A stretch of 64,000 nt of DNA from Acinetobacter nosocomialis NIPH 2119 (GCF_000368085.1 NZ_KB849239.1:1583082-1647081); one strand, 5' to 3'. Shown: positions 26,546 through 36,989, numbered from the stretch's first letter. Made by a program: numbers and translations. Notes: generated by a model from the sequence alone, not told the origin.

Positions 26546-26994
26546 GTAGTCCTACCTTCGATTCATTATTATTCGTATGTTCGTCATTATTGTGTCCTTT
26601 CGGATAGCTCTAAAATTATCATTAAGCCATCTATAAAGCACTGAAAATAAATGGTTCATTGCCTAAAAACAACACAATCAATTGCTAATACAGTCTTTCT
26701 AAAAAATTGAATTTTCCATTAATTTAAACGGTAAATGACTCAACCCATATTGAAGAATTGTTCTTTTGAGCAAATAAAATCACAAACCTTTGCCAATTTT
26801 TTATAAAAAATATTTGGTTTTCAAGTTATTTAGTTAAAATTTAAACCATTTAAAATCAATTAAAAACAAACATTTACATAATTTTCAAATTATCCATTGC
26901 CCATAAATAGAATAAAAATTCCCCTATTTACCAGTAACCATATATCGTATACGATATATGAAAGAACAATAGTTCTGTCGTTAAGGAAAACGTA
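26546..26994. other. 449-bp AT-rich divergent promoter region
   Basis: The region lies between sdaA and the APC permease and has no supported gene. Its only strong element is the 22-bp palindrome at 26939-26960. The rest is A/T-rich, with several direct T- and A-runs. Confidence 0.6.
26939..26960. promoter_or_regulatory. GTATAC palindrome, probable GntR operator upstream of APC permease
   Basis: A perfect 22-bp palindrome centred on GTATAC, with inner 18 bp TATATCGTATACGATATA, ends 34 bp before the permease ATG. The same 20-bp sequence occurs at 39411-39430 upstream of the DapA-like deaminase gene. GntR/FCD regulators commonly bind short palindromes with such a core; one is encoded at 36306-36989. 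Confidence 0.75.
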
Positions 26995-28566
26995 ATGACA
27001 AGTCAGTTTAAAAAACAGTTATCTCTAATGGATCTTACATTCATTGGCTTAGGCGCCATTTTCGGTTCAGGATGGTTATTTTCAGCAAGTCATGTGGCCT
27101 CTCAAGCCGGCCCTGCGGGTATATTGTCATGGATTATTGGGGGCTTTGCCGTTTTAATTCTGGGAATTATTTATTGTGAGTTAGGCGCAGCCTTACCCCG
27201 AGCAGGCGGTATTATCCGTTACCCCGTATTTTCACATGGCCCATTACAAGGATATTTATTGGGTTCTGTGACCGTCATTGCCTTTTCAAGTTTAATTGCA
27301 ATTGAAGTCGTCGCTGCTCGTGAATATGCAGCCGCATGGTTCCCTTCTCTTACCGCCGTACATGATGGTGTTCGAACTCCAACGACCATTGGATGGTTGT
27401 TTCAGTTCGCGCTTTTATGCGTATTTTTTGCATTGAACTATTACAGCGTAAAGACCTTTGCAATTGCCAACAACCTAATTAGTGCATTGAAATTTGCTGT
27501 GCCGGTTTTAGTGATGGTTGCACTTCTATACCATTTTAAACCTGCAAACTTTTCAATGACCGAGTTTGCTCCAATGGGCGCTCACGGCGTACAAGGTGCC
27601 GTATCTGCTGGCGGTATTATTTTTGCGTACTTGGGTTTAACGCCGATTATTTCGGTAGCAAGTGAAGTAAAACGTCCTCAATTTACGATTCCTTTTGCAC
27701 TCATCTTATCTGTCGTTTTGGCAACGATTATTTATGTAGTGCTTCAAGTCGCTTTCTTGGGTGCAGTACCTACCGATATGCTAGCAAATGGTTGGTCAGG
27801 ACTTAGTGACAAGTTCCCATTACCTTACCGCGACATTGCCATGTTATTAGGTTTGGGATGGTTAGCACTGTTAGTTGTTTCAGATGCCATTATTTCTCCG
27901 TCTGGCTGCGGCAACATCTATATGGCTGCAACTCCACGTGTCATTTATGCATGGTCAAACAGTAATACGTTCTTCCGTATTTTTACGCGTGTAGATCCAA
28001 AATCAGGTATTCCTCGTTATGCATTATGGTTAACGTTTGCACTTTCAGTATTTTGGACCATGCCGTTTCCATCTTGGGATAAATTAATTTCCGTAGTTTC
28101 GGCAGCTTTAGTTTTAAGTTATGCCCTTGCTCCTGTCACAGTAGGTGCCTTACGCCGTAATGCTCCTGAGCTTGAACGTCCATTCTATGTAAAAGGATTT
28201 ACCATTCTAGGCCCACTGGCTTTTGTCATTGCGTCTTTTATTGTGTATTGGTCTGGCTGGAATGTCATTTCATGGTTGTTAGGCGCACAAATTGTGTTGT
28301 TTGCACTCTATGTCATTTTTAAGCGCTACGTGCCAACCCAAGAAGTCAGCCTTGCCCAACAGTTAAAGTCATCAACATGGCTCCTTGTTTACTACATCTT
28401 AATGATTCTTGCCTCTTACCTTGGCAGCTTTGGTGATGGCGCAACACACCTATTGGCAGCGCCGTTCGACACCTTATTCGTCATGGTGATTTCTCTTGGT
28501 TGTTACTACTGGGGAATACGCTCAGGTTTACCAAAAGCACTGATTAAAAATGACGATGAAGCTTAG
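26995..28566 (+). CDS. APC-superfamily amino acid permease
   Basis: This 523-residue membrane protein has about 12 predicted helices and the APC start signature LSLMDLTFIGLGAIFGSGWLF, with the unwound GxG region of helix 1. GAALPRAGGIIRYPVFSHGP matches the helix-2/3 region. It imports an amino acid by proton or cation symport. Substrate cannot be read from sequence, but the operator-like palindrome upstream, the KGSA dehydrogenase gene downstream and the cluster suggest hydroxyproline or proline-like substrates. AAGGA precedes the ATG. Confidence 0.87.
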   Translation: MTSQFKKQLSLMDLTFIGLGAIFGSGWLFSASHVASQAGPAGILSWIIGGFAVLILGIIYCELGAALPRAGGIIRYPVFSHGPLQGYLLGSVTVIAFSSLIAIEVVAAREYAAAWFPSLTAVHDGVRTPTTIGWLFQFALLCVFFALNYYSVKTFAIANNLISALKFAVPVLVMVALLYHFKPANFSMTEFAPMGAHGVQGAVSAGGIIFAYLGLTPIISVASEVKRPQFTIPFALILSVVLATIIYVVLQVAFLGAVPTDMLANGWSGLSDKFPLPYRDIAMLLGLGWLALLVVSDAIISPSGCGNIYMAATPRVIYAWSNSNTFFRIFTRVDPKSGIPRYALWLTFALSVFWTMPFPSWDKLISVVSAALVLSYALAPVTVGALRRNAPELERPFYVKGFTILGPLAFVIASFIVYWSGWNVISWLLGAQIVLFALYVIFKRYVPTQEVSLAQQLKSSTWLLVYYILMILASYLGSFGDGATHLLAAPFDTLFVMVISLGCYYWGIRSGLPKALIKNDDEA

Positions 28567-28613
28567 CGATCATTTGCTTAAACACATATAAGTTAAGGTT
28601 TTCTTTTGATTAA

Positions 28614-28627
28614 TACCGTATACAAAA
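28614..28627. promoter_or_regulatory. Weaker GTATAC site upstream of the aldehyde dehydrogenase gene
   Basis: TACCGTATACAAAA contains the same CGTATAC core as the palindromes at 26939 and 39411 but with degraded flanks. It lies about 95 bp upstream of the dehydrogenase start, in the 152-bp gap after the permease gene. A lower-affinity site of the same regulator is plausible. Confidence 0.4.
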
Positions 28628-28718
28628 TACAATATTTTCAAATGTAAAACCTTCACTTTGATAACTCTCCAACGTCAGAAGAACCACTTTTGACGTTCAC
28701 TCTCAAGTGAGGTTGATA

Positions 28719-30299
28719 ATGTTAAATATTACTGGTCAAAATTTTATTGCAGGTCAACGTTCAAGTGCAGGCAGTAAGTTTGTATTAAGCTACGATGCTG
28801 CAACAGATGAAGCATTACCCTATCAATTTGCTCAGGCCACTCCTGAAGAAATTGATCAGGCAGCTCAAGCAGCTGCATTGGCTTATCCTGCTTTTAGACA
28901 AACTACGCCAGAACAACGTGCTGTTTTTCTAGAAACGATTGCCAGTGAAATTGATGCGCTTGATGACCAGTTTATTGCGACAGTCTGTCAAGAAACTGCC
29001 TTACCAGAAGCTCGTATTCGCGGTGAACGTGGGCGAACTACAGGCCAATTGCGTCTGTTTGCTCAAGTATTACGCCGTGGCGACTATTTAGGTGCCCGTA
29101 TTGATTTGGCTTTACCTGAACGTCAACCACTTCCACGTCCAGATTTACGTCAATATAAAATCGGTGTTGGACCAGTTGCCGTATTTGGTGCAAGTAACTT
29201 CCCTCTTGCCTTTTCTACTGCTGGTGGCGATACCGCTTCAGCACTTGCGGCTGGATGTCCAGTTATTGTGAAGGCTCATAGCGGTCACATGGCAACGGCC
29301 GAATACATTGCAAATGCCATTTGTAGTGCGATTGAGAAATGCGCTATGCCAAAAGGCATCTTTAGCATGATTTATGGTCAAGGTGTCGGTGAGCCACTGG
29401 TAAAACATCCAGCAATTAAAGCCGTTGGATTTACAGGTTCACTCAAAGGTGGTCGTGCTCTATGCGATTTAGCTGCCGCACGTCCTGAACCTATTCCTGT
29501 TTTTGCCGAAATGTCGAGCATTAATCCAATGATTTTATTACCTGAAGCTCTAAAAGTACGTGGTGATAAAATTGCGACCGAACTTAGTGGTTCAGTGGTT
29601 TTAGGCTGCGGTCAGTTTTGTACCAATCCGGGTTTAATTATTGGAATTAAATCACCTGAATTTAGCCAATTCCTTGACCATTTCAAGGTTGCAATGGCTC
29701 AGCAACCGCCACAAACCATGCTTAATAAAGGTACTTTAAGAAGCTACGAGCATGGCCTGAAAGAATTACTCGCACATGACCAAATAGAGCATTTAGCGGG
29801 TCAACCACAGCAAGGTCAACAAGCCTATCCTCAGCTCTTTAAAGCCGATGTATCTCTTTTACTAGAGCATGATGAGTTACTTCAAGAAGAAGTGTTCGGT
29901 CCAACGACAATTGTGATTGAAGTTGAATCGGCAGAGCAGCTCGCTCTAGCTTTAAATGGTCTGCGTGGTCAACTTACAGCATCATTAATTGCCGAACCAC
30001 AAGATTTTGAGAACTTCGCGACCCTTATTCCCTTACTTGAAGAAAAAGCAGGACGTTTGCTTCTAAATGGTTATCCAACAGGTGTGGAAGTCTGTGATGC
30101 TATGGTTCACGGCGGGCCATATCCTGCAACTTCAGATGCACGCGGTACATCGGTAGGAACCTTGGCAATTGACCGTTATTTACGTCCAGTATGCTACCAA
30201 AACTATCCAGATCACTTATTGCCACTCGCCCTTCAAAATGCCAATCCGCTTGGTATCGCGCGCTTGGTCAATGGTGAAATGAGTAAAGCTGCTCTTTAA
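28719..30299 (+). CDS. Alpha-ketoglutarate semialdehyde (2,5-dioxovalerate) dehydrogenase
   Basis: This 526-residue aldehyde dehydrogenase is of the class acting on alpha-ketoglutarate semialdehyde, the last step of hydroxyproline and pentonate catabolism. The ATG at 28719 is preceded by GTGAGG; the GTG at 28707 is part of that site. Motifs are FGASNFPLAFSTAGGDTASA, FTGSLKGGRAL, Glu in EMSSINPMI and the nucleophile in GCGQFCTNPGLI. The long N terminus and PATSDARGTSVGTLAIDRYLRP ending match this class. The context supplies the substrate: the epimerase, dehydrogenase and deaminase that make it are all in the window. Confidence 0.9.
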   Translation: MLNITGQNFIAGQRSSAGSKFVLSYDAATDEALPYQFAQATPEEIDQAAQAAALAYPAFRQTTPEQRAVFLETIASEIDALDDQFIATVCQETALPEARIRGERGRTTGQLRLFAQVLRRGDYLGARIDLALPERQPLPRPDLRQYKIGVGPVAVFGASNFPLAFSTAGGDTASALAAGCPVIVKAHSGHMATAEYIANAICSAIEKCAMPKGIFSMIYGQGVGEPLVKHPAIKAVGFTGSLKGGRALCDLAAARPEPIPVFAEMSSINPMILLPEALKVRGDKIATELSGSVVLGCGQFCTNPGLIIGIKSPEFSQFLDHFKVAMAQQPPQTMLNKGTLRSYEHGLKELLAHDQIEHLAGQPQQGQQAYPQLFKADVSLLLEHDELLQEEVFGPTTIVIEVESAEQLALALNGLRGQLTASLIAEPQDFENFATLIPLLEEKAGRLLLNGYPTGVEVCDAMVHGGPYPATSDARGTSVGTLAIDRYLRPVCYQNYPDHLLPLALQNANPLGIARLVNGEMSKAAL

Positions 30300-30307
30300 T
30301 TTTTTTT

Positions 30308-30341
30308 AAAGGAGTTTATCCAAGAGATGAACTCCTTTTTT
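30308..30341. terminator. Terminator after the aldehyde dehydrogenase gene
   Basis: AAAGGAGTT and AACTCCTTT form a 9-bp stem followed by a U-run, eight bases after the stop codon. It separates the dehydrogenase from the MFS gene. Confidence 0.8.
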
Positions 30342-30457
30342 AGTTCAAAGCCTCCAGCGTAACCGCACATTATTTAAATAAAAAAGTGCAAAAAATGAAT
30401 AACAAGATACCCCATCAAATCTATGTGTAACATATTTTCAAATAAGGATATTGGTAT

Positions 30458-31747
30458 ATGACGACAACATTAAAAAAGGTAGTAGCGGCCTCTATGGTCG
30501 GCTCCGTAGCAGAATGGTATGAATTTTTCCTTTATGGAACTGCTTCTGCCCTTGTCTTTGGCGAACTTTTCTTTCAACAAACCGGCCATGCTATAGATGG
30601 CATTTTGGCGGCCTTTGCCCTGTATGCCGTTGGCTTTTTAGCAAGACCTCTCGGTGGCCTCGTGTTTGGTCACTACGGTGATAAAATTGGACGCAAGAAA
30701 TTATTGCAAATTAGCCTCATTATTGTCGGTATCACTACTTTTTTAATGGGCTGTATTCCGACCTTCCATCAAATTGGCTATTGGGCACCTACACTCCTAG
30801 TGATATTGCGTTTAATTCAAGGTTTTGCTTTTGGTGGTGAATGGGGCGGCGCAGTTATTTTAGTTTCAGAGCACAGTCCAGATGATCGCAGAGGTTATTG
30901 GGCAAGCTGGCCACAAACTGGCGTACCCCTCGGGAATTTAGTAGCCACGCTGGTTTTATTATTACTTTCAAAAAATCTCTCACCCGAACAATTCCTAGAT
31001 TGGGGATGGCGCTGTGCATTCTGGTTCTCAGCAGTCGTGGTACTGATTGGACTATGGATTCGAAAAAATGTAGATGATGCCGAAGTGTTTAAAGAAGCAC
31101 AGGCCAAACAACAGCTTCTTGAAAAGCAACAACTTGGGATTATTGAAGTTTTAAAATATCATAAGAAATCTGTTATTGCGGGTATCGGTGCCAGATTTGC
31201 AGAAAATATTTTGTACTATATGGTGGTTACTTTTTCGATCAGTTATTTAAAGTTAGTCGTCCATAAAGATACTTCGCAAATCTTATTGCTTATGTTCGGC
31301 GCCCACCTCATCCATTTCTTTATTATTCCTTTTATGGGGCATTTGAGCGATATATTTGGCCGTAAACCTATTTATCTTATTGGGGCTGTACTTACTGCTT
31401 TTTGGGGTTTTGTCGGCTTTCCTTTAATGGATACAGGCAATGACTGGCTCATTATGCTAGCAATTGTGCTCGGTCTATTTATTGAGTCCATGACCTACTC
31501 GCCTTACTCTGCGTTAATGACTGAGTTATTTCCAACTCACATCCGCTATACGGCGCTTTCATTTTGTTATCAAGTTGCGCCAATTATGGCAGGTTCGCTT
31601 GCTCCATTAATTGCCTTAACCTTACTCAAAGAATTTAATAGCTCAATTCCGATTTCTTTATATTTGGTTGCTGCAAGTCTGATCTCTATAGTCTCGATTT
31701 TGCTAGTGAAAGAAACCAAAGGCCGGTCATTGGCTTTCAAAGATTAG
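30458..31747 (+). CDS. MFS metabolite:H+ symporter (ProP/PcaT-like)
   Basis: This 429-residue transporter has 12 predicted helices and belongs to the metabolite:proton symporter family: [20 protein letters not shown] at helix 1, [21 protein letters not shown] in the loop 2-3 signature, [22 protein letters not shown] in helix 4. Close relatives carry proline, betaine, ketoglutarate or hydroxyproline. Its place within the hydroxyproline genes favours uptake of hydroxyproline isomers. AAGGA precedes the start; a terminator precedes the gene's promoter, so it has its own transcript. Confidence 0.87.
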   Translation: MTTTLKKVVAASMVGSVAEWYEFFLYGTASALVFGELFFQQTGHAIDGILAAFALYAVGFLARPLGGLVFGHYGDKIGRKKLLQISLIIVGITTFLMGCIPTFHQIGYWAPTLLVILRLIQGFAFGGEWGGAVILVSEHSPDDRRGYWASWPQTGVPLGNLVATLVLLLLSKNLSPEQFLDWGWRCAFWFSAVVVLIGLWIRKNVDDAEVFKEAQAKQQLLEKQQLGIIEVLKYHKKSVIAGIGARFAENILYYMVVTFSISYLKLVVHKDTSQILLLMFGAHLIHFFIIPFMGHLSDIFGRKPIYLIGAVLTAFWGFVGFPLMDTGNDWLIMLAIVLGLFIESMTYSPYSALMTELFPTHIRYTALSFCYQVAPIMAGSLAPLIALTLLKEFNSSIPISLYLVAASLISIVSILLVKETKGRSLAFKD

Positions 31748-31782
31748 TCTTTAATATATAAATTCAGCACTTAATAATCATT

Positions 31783-31812
31783 TTGGGTTGTTTTATACAG
31801 CCCAATTTTTTT
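31783..31812. terminator. Terminator between MFS and AraC genes
   Basis: TTGGGT and GCCCAA (one G-U pair) form a stem with an 11-nt loop followed by TTTTTTT on the plus strand, 36 bp after the MFS stop codon and just before the convergent AraC stop. Confidence 0.75.
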
Positions 31813-31814
31813 GT

Positions 31815-32567
31815 CTAAATATTTTTGATAGAGGCCCGATACAAAGTAGGTGACATGCCTGTATGCAACTTAAACTGACGACAAAAAGCACTATGGTCGG
31901 TATAACCACAGCGCAAACCAATTTGAGTGATTGGTAAATCTGTCGCCAATAGTTCAGTGGCGACTTGAAGACGAATTTTGCTAATCATTTGCCGAGGCGT
32001 TAAATGATATATTTTTTTGCAATAACGTTCTAACTGAGCCACCGACACACCAGCAATTGCGGTCAAATGCGCCAAAGTAATGGTTTCGGCATAATTCTTT
32101 TTAATATATTCCTCAACCTGAACCATTTTGTAAAAAGCAGGGTGTGTATTTTCAGGCACATTTAAATCATTAGAAATACCCGCTATTCCTACTAAGTTTC
32201 CATCCGCATCAAATAAAGGTTCTTTATAAGTTAAACACCAACCCGACTGATTTTTTGCATATAAATGCAGCTCTAATTGCTCTGTTAACTTTTTACCACG
32301 GCGAATAACTTGCAAGTCTTGCGATGTATATATTTTTCCAAGTGAATGAGGAAAAACTTCAGAAGAGGTTTTCCCCAATATTGCAGTTTTATCTTTTAGA
32401 CCACAGCGATTTACTAAGGTTTGATTGACAAAGACATAGCGTGCTTCGGTATTTTTGATGAAAAAAACCACCGAAGATAAAGCATCAAACAATGGTTCTA
32501 TACTCTCCAGATTTTTTAAGAAATCTTCCAAAGTGGTAGTTAGTTTCGGAATTTGAACCAAAGTCAT
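31815..32567 (-). CDS. PAS-AraC transcriptional regulator of hydroxyproline catabolism
   Basis: This 250-residue protein has an N-terminal PAS domain (about residues 20-135: FFIKNTEARYVFVNQTLVNR, then GIAGISNDLNV) and a C-terminal AraC double helix-turn-helix (LAHLTAIAGVSVAQLERYCKK, then ITQIGLRCGYTDHSAFCRQF). AraC activators of this build accompany hydroxyproline catabolic genes in pseudomonads (LhpR), and this one is adjacent to the D-hydroxyproline dehydrogenase operon, 44 bp after its last gene on the same strand. It could be co-transcribed with them. The ligand bound by the PAS domain is unknown. Confidence 0.85.
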   Translation of the reverse strand: MTLVQIPKLTTTLEDFLKNLESIEPLFDALSSVVFFIKNTEARYVFVNQTLVNRCGLKDKTAILGKTSSEVFPHSLGKIYTSQDLQVIRRGKKLTEQLELHLYAKNQSGWCLTYKEPLFDADGNLVGIAGISNDLNVPENTHPAFYKMVQVEEYIKKNYAETITLAHLTAIAGVSVAQLERYCKKIYHLTPRQMISKIRLQVATELLATDLPITQIGLRCGYTDHSAFCRQFKLHTGMSPTLYRASIKNI

Positions 32568-32611
32568 GAGCTAGAGCGGACAAAATTATAACTTGTCTAC
32601 TCTAGAACATT

Positions 32612-33874
32612 TTATTTTTGATTTAAAGGAGAAGTAGACATCGCCATGAGGCTTTTTATACGAGTAGGAAGTAATGGTGGTCGAGCATTAGGCAACTGCC
32701 AATCAAATAAACAAGCTGCTGCTGTTGCACATGTGCTTCCTTGGCACGCTCCCATTCCACAACGTGTATGTAATTTTGCATCAATCCAACTACTACGCTC
32801 GGCAACTTTATCAAAAGTCACATCTTCACATCGACAAAAAATAGTTTCTGGACGTGCAAGCGTTTTTAACTCAGCACGTAACTTGAAGCTTTTCTCAAGA
32901 AGATGTGCAAATAAACGATACCGTTGTCTTTGGGCAGATAATTGACTGGCTTTTTCATTTTGACCTATAGCCGCATAACCTGCGATGCTACCTTCAACCA
33001 TCGCCAGCTCACTTCCGCCAAAACCTGTACACTCACCTGCTGCCCATACCTGTGGCTGTGATGTACGTTGATAGTCATCAACCGTAATCGCATTGTCTTT
33101 AATTTGACAACCCATTAGCTGCCCCAATTGAGTATTCGGTACTAAGCCAAACCCGCACGCGAGTCGATCACACTCAATTTCAATGATTCCTTTCGGCGTT
33201 TGTAGTTTTACTCGCTCAAGACGTTCCTGACCAATCGCTTCAATCACATAACTGTCAGGTTGATATAAACGATAAGGTAAAGATAACGCCTGTATTACTT
33301 TCGAAGGCCAGCGCCAAAGTTGTAGCGCAAATTTACGAACAGAAGATGAAGCCGCCTGTTCAGCAACATAGAGAACTTGCGCCCCTGCTTTTTTTGCTGT
33401 GTCCGCACTTGCTAAAAGTAATGGGCCGGAACCTGCAATCACAACGCGTTCATTTTTGATTGGTGTACCTGCTTTAATTAAGGCTTGCAACCCACCTGCC
33501 CCTGTTACGCCAGATAAAGTCCAACCGGGAAAAGGTAAAAATAGCTCTCTTGCTCCGGTACACAATATAAGCTGGCGATAAGACAAGTTTAGGCTGTCAT
33601 GAGGTCGCTCAACGAGTAATTGTCCTGCAAAAGGCGCGGCGACAATTTTCGAACCAAACATAAATTCAATATTAGGATGAGCCTTGATTTGTTGATATTT
33701 CTGCTGCGCCATTTCAGGCACAGGAAAAATCGGTCCAGCCCGCCAGATTTGACCGCCCGCCTGTGGGTTATTATCCAATATTAAAATTCGCCCGCCACTT
33801 TCGGCGGCTGCAATAGCAGCTGACAACCCCGCAGGACCTGCCCCAACAACCACCACATCGTATTGTTTTTCCAT
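32612..33874 (-). CDS. D-hydroxyproline dehydrogenase, pyridine-nucleotide/FAD subunit
   Basis: This 420-residue HcnB-like flavoprotein has two dinucleotide folds: VVVVGAGPAGLSAAIAAAESGG at the N terminus and VVIAGSGPLLLASADTAKKAG near residue 155. A C-terminal BFD-like [2Fe-2S] segment, FCRCEDVTF then TRCGMGACQGSTCATA, supplies cysteines. It starts at 33874 in a TAATG overlap with the preceding ferredoxin-like gene, so the two are coupled; the frame open to 33919 includes that gene's coding sequence. With the small Fe-S and DAO-like subunits it forms the heteromeric dehydrogenase that oxidises cis-4-hydroxy-D-proline and passes electrons to the respiratory chain. Confidence 0.88.
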   Translation of the reverse strand: MEKQYDVVVVGAGPAGLSAAIAAAESGGRILILDNNPQAGGQIWRAGPIFPVPEMAQQKYQQIKAHPNIEFMFGSKIVAAPFAGQLLVERPHDSLNLSYRQLILCTGARELFLPFPGWTLSGVTGAGGLQALIKAGTPIKNERVVIAGSGPLLLASADTAKKAGAQVLYVAEQAASSSVRKFALQLWRWPSKVIQALSLPYRLYQPDSYVIEAIGQERLERVKLQTPKGIIEIECDRLACGFGLVPNTQLGQLMGCQIKDNAITVDDYQRTSQPQVWAAGECTGFGGSELAMVEGSIAGYAAIGQNEKASQLSAQRQRYRLFAHLLEKSFKLRAELKTLARPETIFCRCEDVTFDKVAERSSWIDAKLHTRCGMGACQGSTCATAAACLFDWQLPNARPPLLPTRIKSLMAMSTSPLNQK

Positions 33875-34104
33875 TATTGTGTTTCCACCTTCATGTCTTG
33901 CTGGCACAGCGTCTGACACGCAAGCACTCTGAGTCCATTAATATTGACACGACATTCCTGACAAACTCCCATTCCACAAAATGGAGTGCGTTTTTCACCA
34001 CAGACAGACAAACGGCTATAGGACTTCTTTTGTGCTAAAGCAGCAGCAACACTGGTGCCCTCAATCACAGAAACCGATTGGCCGTTAATAAAAAGCTGAA
34101 TCAT
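33874..34104 (-). CDS. D-hydroxyproline dehydrogenase, small [2Fe-2S] subunit
   Basis: This 76-residue ferredoxin-like protein of the HcnA/SoxA type has cysteines in CGEKRTPFCGMGVCQECRV and LACQT. It starts immediately after the upstream stop codon (TAG-ATG) and ends in a TAATG overlap with the next gene, so all three dehydrogenase subunits are tightly coupled. It shuttles electrons between the flavin subunits. Confidence 0.88.
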   Translation of the reverse strand: MIQLFINGQSVSVIEGTSVAAALAQKKSYSRLSVCGEKRTPFCGMGVCQECRVNINGLRVLACQTLCQQDMKVETQ

Positions 34105-35208
34105 CTATGCAGCTCCTATAAAGCGATGAGGTAAAAAAGGTTCTGGATCTATATCAAAAGTTAACCCACACACGTGTGAAGCAATCAGTTTTGCCGTACC
34201 TGTCGCTGTGGTGACACCTAATCCTTCATGACCTACCGCTAAATAAACCGATTGAAATGCAGGATGTCGTCCAATTACCGGAATGCCATCCGGAGTGGCT
34301 GCGCGAAAGCCAGTCCATGCCCGAATAACATTAAGATCAGCCAATGCTGGGAAATAATCAGTAGCTTCTTTAAGCACCCGAGTAAAGACTTCTGGCTCTA
34401 CAGTCGGATCAACTGTATTAAACTGACGAGATGACCCAATAAAAAGCTGGCCCGTCGGTCTAGGCTGAATATTACAAGCCACCGAAATTCCACTTGTCGC
34501 TTGAGTACTGGCTGCATAAGCCAAAGCCACCAACGTATGTTTTACATTTAATTCGGGATAACGGTCGGTAATCGCCAAATGACCTTTTTTAGGTTCAATC
34601 GGTAACTCTGGAAAAAAATCAGTCGCATGAATGCCGTTAGCCAAAACGATATGCGTAGCTTCTAGCCATGTTCCATCACTTAACTGAACTCGATTTTCTT
34701 CAATATGAATAACTTTAGCTTGTTGAACCTGAACCTTGTGAGGAAATTTTTTTAATAACCATTCAGCAGCACAAGGTGCATATAAAATTCCATCATCAAA
34801 AACTTCTAAACCACCATAAAGACCCTGCTTTAAGTGAGGTTCAAGCTGATGAACTTCATCTGCGTTTCGAAGTTGGCAACGGACACCTTGTGCAGTGAGA
34901 CGTTGATATTTTTCCTCAGCAATCTGCATTTCTTCTGCGCTACTTGCCAGCCATAAAGTTGGCGTTTGGCGATAGGCACAGTCTTCCGAAAGTTCGTGTC
35001 CTAATTCATGCCATAGCTGAACTGACCAATGACTAAGTTTTAATTCGGCTTCCAAGTCATCCATAATGACCAAATGCCCCATGCCCGCAGCAGTTGCACC
35101 ACCGATCCGAGCATCCAAAACTTGCACATTTAACCCTTGCCGAGCCAATTCATAAGCACATGCCGCACCTACAATACCTGCACCAATGACGATGGCATCG
35201 GTTCTCAT
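34105..35208 (-). CDS. D-hydroxyproline dehydrogenase, DAO-like FAD subunit
   Basis: This 367-residue D-amino acid oxidase-fold flavoprotein begins [25 protein letters not shown], and its C-terminal [15 protein letters not shown] closes the FAD site. The ATG at 35208 overlaps the epimerase stop by four bases (ATGA), which fixes the start against the frame open to 35223. It oxidises cis-4-hydroxy-D-proline, the product of the epimerase, to delta1-pyrroline-4-hydroxy-2-carboxylate. The family also includes glycine and sarcosine oxidases; the partner genes decide the substrate. Confidence 0.88.
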   Translation of the reverse strand: MRTDAIVIGAGIVGAACAYELARQGLNVQVLDARIGGATAAGMGHLVIMDDLEAELKLSHWSVQLWHELGHELSEDCAYRQTPTLWLASSAEEMQIAEEKYQRLTAQGVRCQLRNADEVHQLEPHLKQGLYGGLEVFDDGILYAPCAAEWLLKKFPHKVQVQQAKVIHIEENRVQLSDGTWLEATHIVLANGIHATDFFPELPIEPKKGHLAITDRYPELNVKHTLVALAYAASTQATSGISVACNIQPRPTGQLFIGSSRQFNTVDPTVEPEVFTRVLKEATDYFPALADLNVIRAWTGFRAATPDGIPVIGRHPAFQSVYLAVGHEGLGVTTATGTAKLIASHVCGLTFDIDPEPFLPHRFIGAA

Positions 35209-36137
35209 AGCTGAATACCCCAAGCAAATGGGTCATTTTCATCCATAAATAAAGTTGCTTCGGCACTCATGTAAGCTTCACCACGAATGGTTGGAATCAC
35301 ATATTCCCCTGCTTGCTCATACGAGGCAATAAACTGGCTACCGATAATACTGGCTTGTTTCCATAACTTTCCTGGCTCAAGTTTGCCATCTGCAGCCAAA
35401 CAAGCAATTTTCGCACTCGTTCCAGTTCCACACGGTGAACGGTCATAGGCCTTGCCTGGACAAAGCACGAAATTTTTACTGTCTGCTTCGGTGTCACTTG
35501 CAAATAACTCGATATGGTCAATTTCTTGCCCATCTTTACCGGTTATTCCTTGTGCCGAAAGCGCTTGTCTAACCGTCCACGCATATTCGGTAAGTTGATC
35601 TAAATTATCACTTGCAACACGTTGTCCATGATCATTAATCAAGAAGAACCAGTTACCGCCCCATGCAATATCACCAGTAACTTTTCCATATTTTTCAACG
35701 TCAACCTCAACCGCTTTCTTATAACGATATGCAGGTACGTTTCGCACACTAACCGAATGATCTTCATGCAATGTCGCTTCAACATCGCCCACTGGAGTTT
35801 CAATTAAGTGTGTACCCACTTGTATTTTGCCCAAGTGTGCTAACGAAGCCACTAAACCAATCGTGCCATGACCACACATGCCGAGGTAGCCTGTGTTATT
35901 AAAGAAAATAACGCCAGCACTCGCTTTGGGATTCACAGGTTTACATAATAATGCACCAACCAAAACATCATTACCGCGCGGCTCTAACATAGTTGCTCTA
36001 CGGAAATGGTCATATTGTTCTGATAATATTTTTCGGCGGCTTTCCATATCTCCTGTGCCTAAATCAGGAAAACCTTCAAGTACTAATCGTGTTGGTTCGC
36101 CACCAGTATGAGAGTCCAAAATTTTTACTGTTTTCAT
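35205..36137 (-). CDS. lhpA: 4-hydroxyproline 2-epimerase
   Basis: This 310-residue proline-racemase-fold enzyme interconverts trans-4-hydroxy-L-proline and cis-4-hydroxy-D-proline without a cofactor. The signature N terminus [15 protein letters not shown] is present, and both catalytic cysteines are kept: MCGHGTIG (about residue 88) and [10 protein letters not shown] (about residue 235). The related 3-hydroxyproline dehydratases have lost one of them, so epimerase is preferred. It heads the operon with the three dehydrogenase genes (ATGA overlap). Confidence 0.93.
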   Translation of the reverse strand: MKTVKILDSHTGGEPTRLVLEGFPDLGTGDMESRRKILSEQYDHFRRATMLEPRGNDVLVGALLCKPVNPKASAGVIFFNNTGYLGMCGHGTIGLVASLAHLGKIQVGTHLIETPVGDVEATLHEDHSVSVRNVPAYRYKKAVEVDVEKYGKVTGDIAWGGNWFFLINDHGQRVASDNLDQLTEYAWTVRQALSAQGITGKDGQEIDHIELFASDTEADSKNFVLCPGKAYDRSPCGTGTSAKIACLAADGKLEPGKLWKQASIIGSQFIASYEQAGEYVIPTIRGEAYMSAEATLFMDENDPFAWGIQL

Positions 36138-36262
36138 AGAAGTATCCTTACATTTTCCTTTAGGATGACTGATCTCAAAACAGCAAGCTTGATCGTTTTC
36201 TTATAAATCTATGACGAAATCAGCATAGTAAAAACTTGCTTCAGCTAAAATAAAGACAAAAA

Positions 36263-36283
36263 AATTAGGCCATTGGCCTAATT
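36263..36283 (-). terminator. Terminator of the GntR gene
   Basis: AATTAGGCCA and TGGCCTAATT form a perfect 10-bp stem around one base. Read on the minus strand it is followed by TTTTTTTG, 22 bp after the GntR stop codon. It separates the regulator from the epimerase operon. Confidence 0.8.
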
Positions 36284-36305
36284 GAAATGATAAAGAATGC
36301 AGCAC

Positions 36306-36989
36306 TTATTTTTTCACATTTTTATGATGAGGTAAGTGCTCATAAAGTGATTGGCAAACACCATTAATATGCTCTTCAATTAACTTAACCGCCAAATCAA
36401 CATCCTTGGCTTTACAGGCTTTCACAATTTCTTTGTGCTCATCATTTGCACGTGATTTACCTTCGGAAACATTCATTTGTAATCTTAAATAGCGCTCAAT
36501 TTTATCGTAAATAGAACGAATTAATCCGAGCATATAAGGCCGCTGTGCCGGTTCATACAGGCAGGCATGTAACTGCCAATTTAGTGTGGTCCAGCTTCCA
36601 ATATCCATGTTATCAATAAAGGCATTACAAATTTCATCTGCCTTTTTATAAGTTTCTTCTGTCATATTCGGCACGGCGAGCTGAATCAACTTCGTTTCTA
36701 ACATAACCCGTACTTCAAAAATCTGAGCTAATTCTTCTTCAGAGATTCGGGTCACAATTGCACCACGATTTTTTATAAACTCCACCAAGCCTTCGGCTTC
36801 AAGTTGCTTTAAGGCTTCACGTACCGGAATTTTGCTGACATTAAATAGCTTGGCAATTTCATCCTGACGGATAGGCTCACCTTCAGCAATATGCCCTGCA
36901 ATAATTGCTTCTCTAATATATTTGACAATAACTTCTGATACCGAAGGCATTGCACCAAGATTTGATACATTAAAAGATGGTAGCGTCAC
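36306..36989 (-). CDS. GntR/FadR-type (FCD) regulator, probable hydroxyproline regulator
   Basis: This GntR regulator has a winged helix (about residues 15-80: VIVKYIREAIIAGHIAEGEP, DEIAKLFNVSKIPVREALKQ) and an all-helical FCD domain with metal-ligand positions (EVRVMLETKL, NWQLHACLY, DEHKEIVKACK). I chose the GTG at 36989 (227 residues) because AAGAG precedes it and homologous sequence starts near there; the ATG at 36950 is possible, and the frame open to 37046 has no support. It lies between the epimerase operon and the DMT transporter. A GTATAC palindrome at 37170 in its promoter suggests autoregulation. Confidence 0.85.
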   Translation of the reverse strand: MTLPSFNVSNLGAMPSVSEVIVKYIREAIIAGHIAEGEPIRQDEIAKLFNVSKIPVREALKQLEAEGLVEFIKNRGAIVTRISEEELAQIFEVRVMLETKLIQLAVPNMTEETYKKADEICNAFIDNMDIGSWTTLNWQLHACLYEPAQRPYMLGLIRSIYDKIERYLRLQMNVSEGKSRANDEHKEIVKACKAKDVDLAVKLIEEHINGVCQSLYEHLPHHKNVKK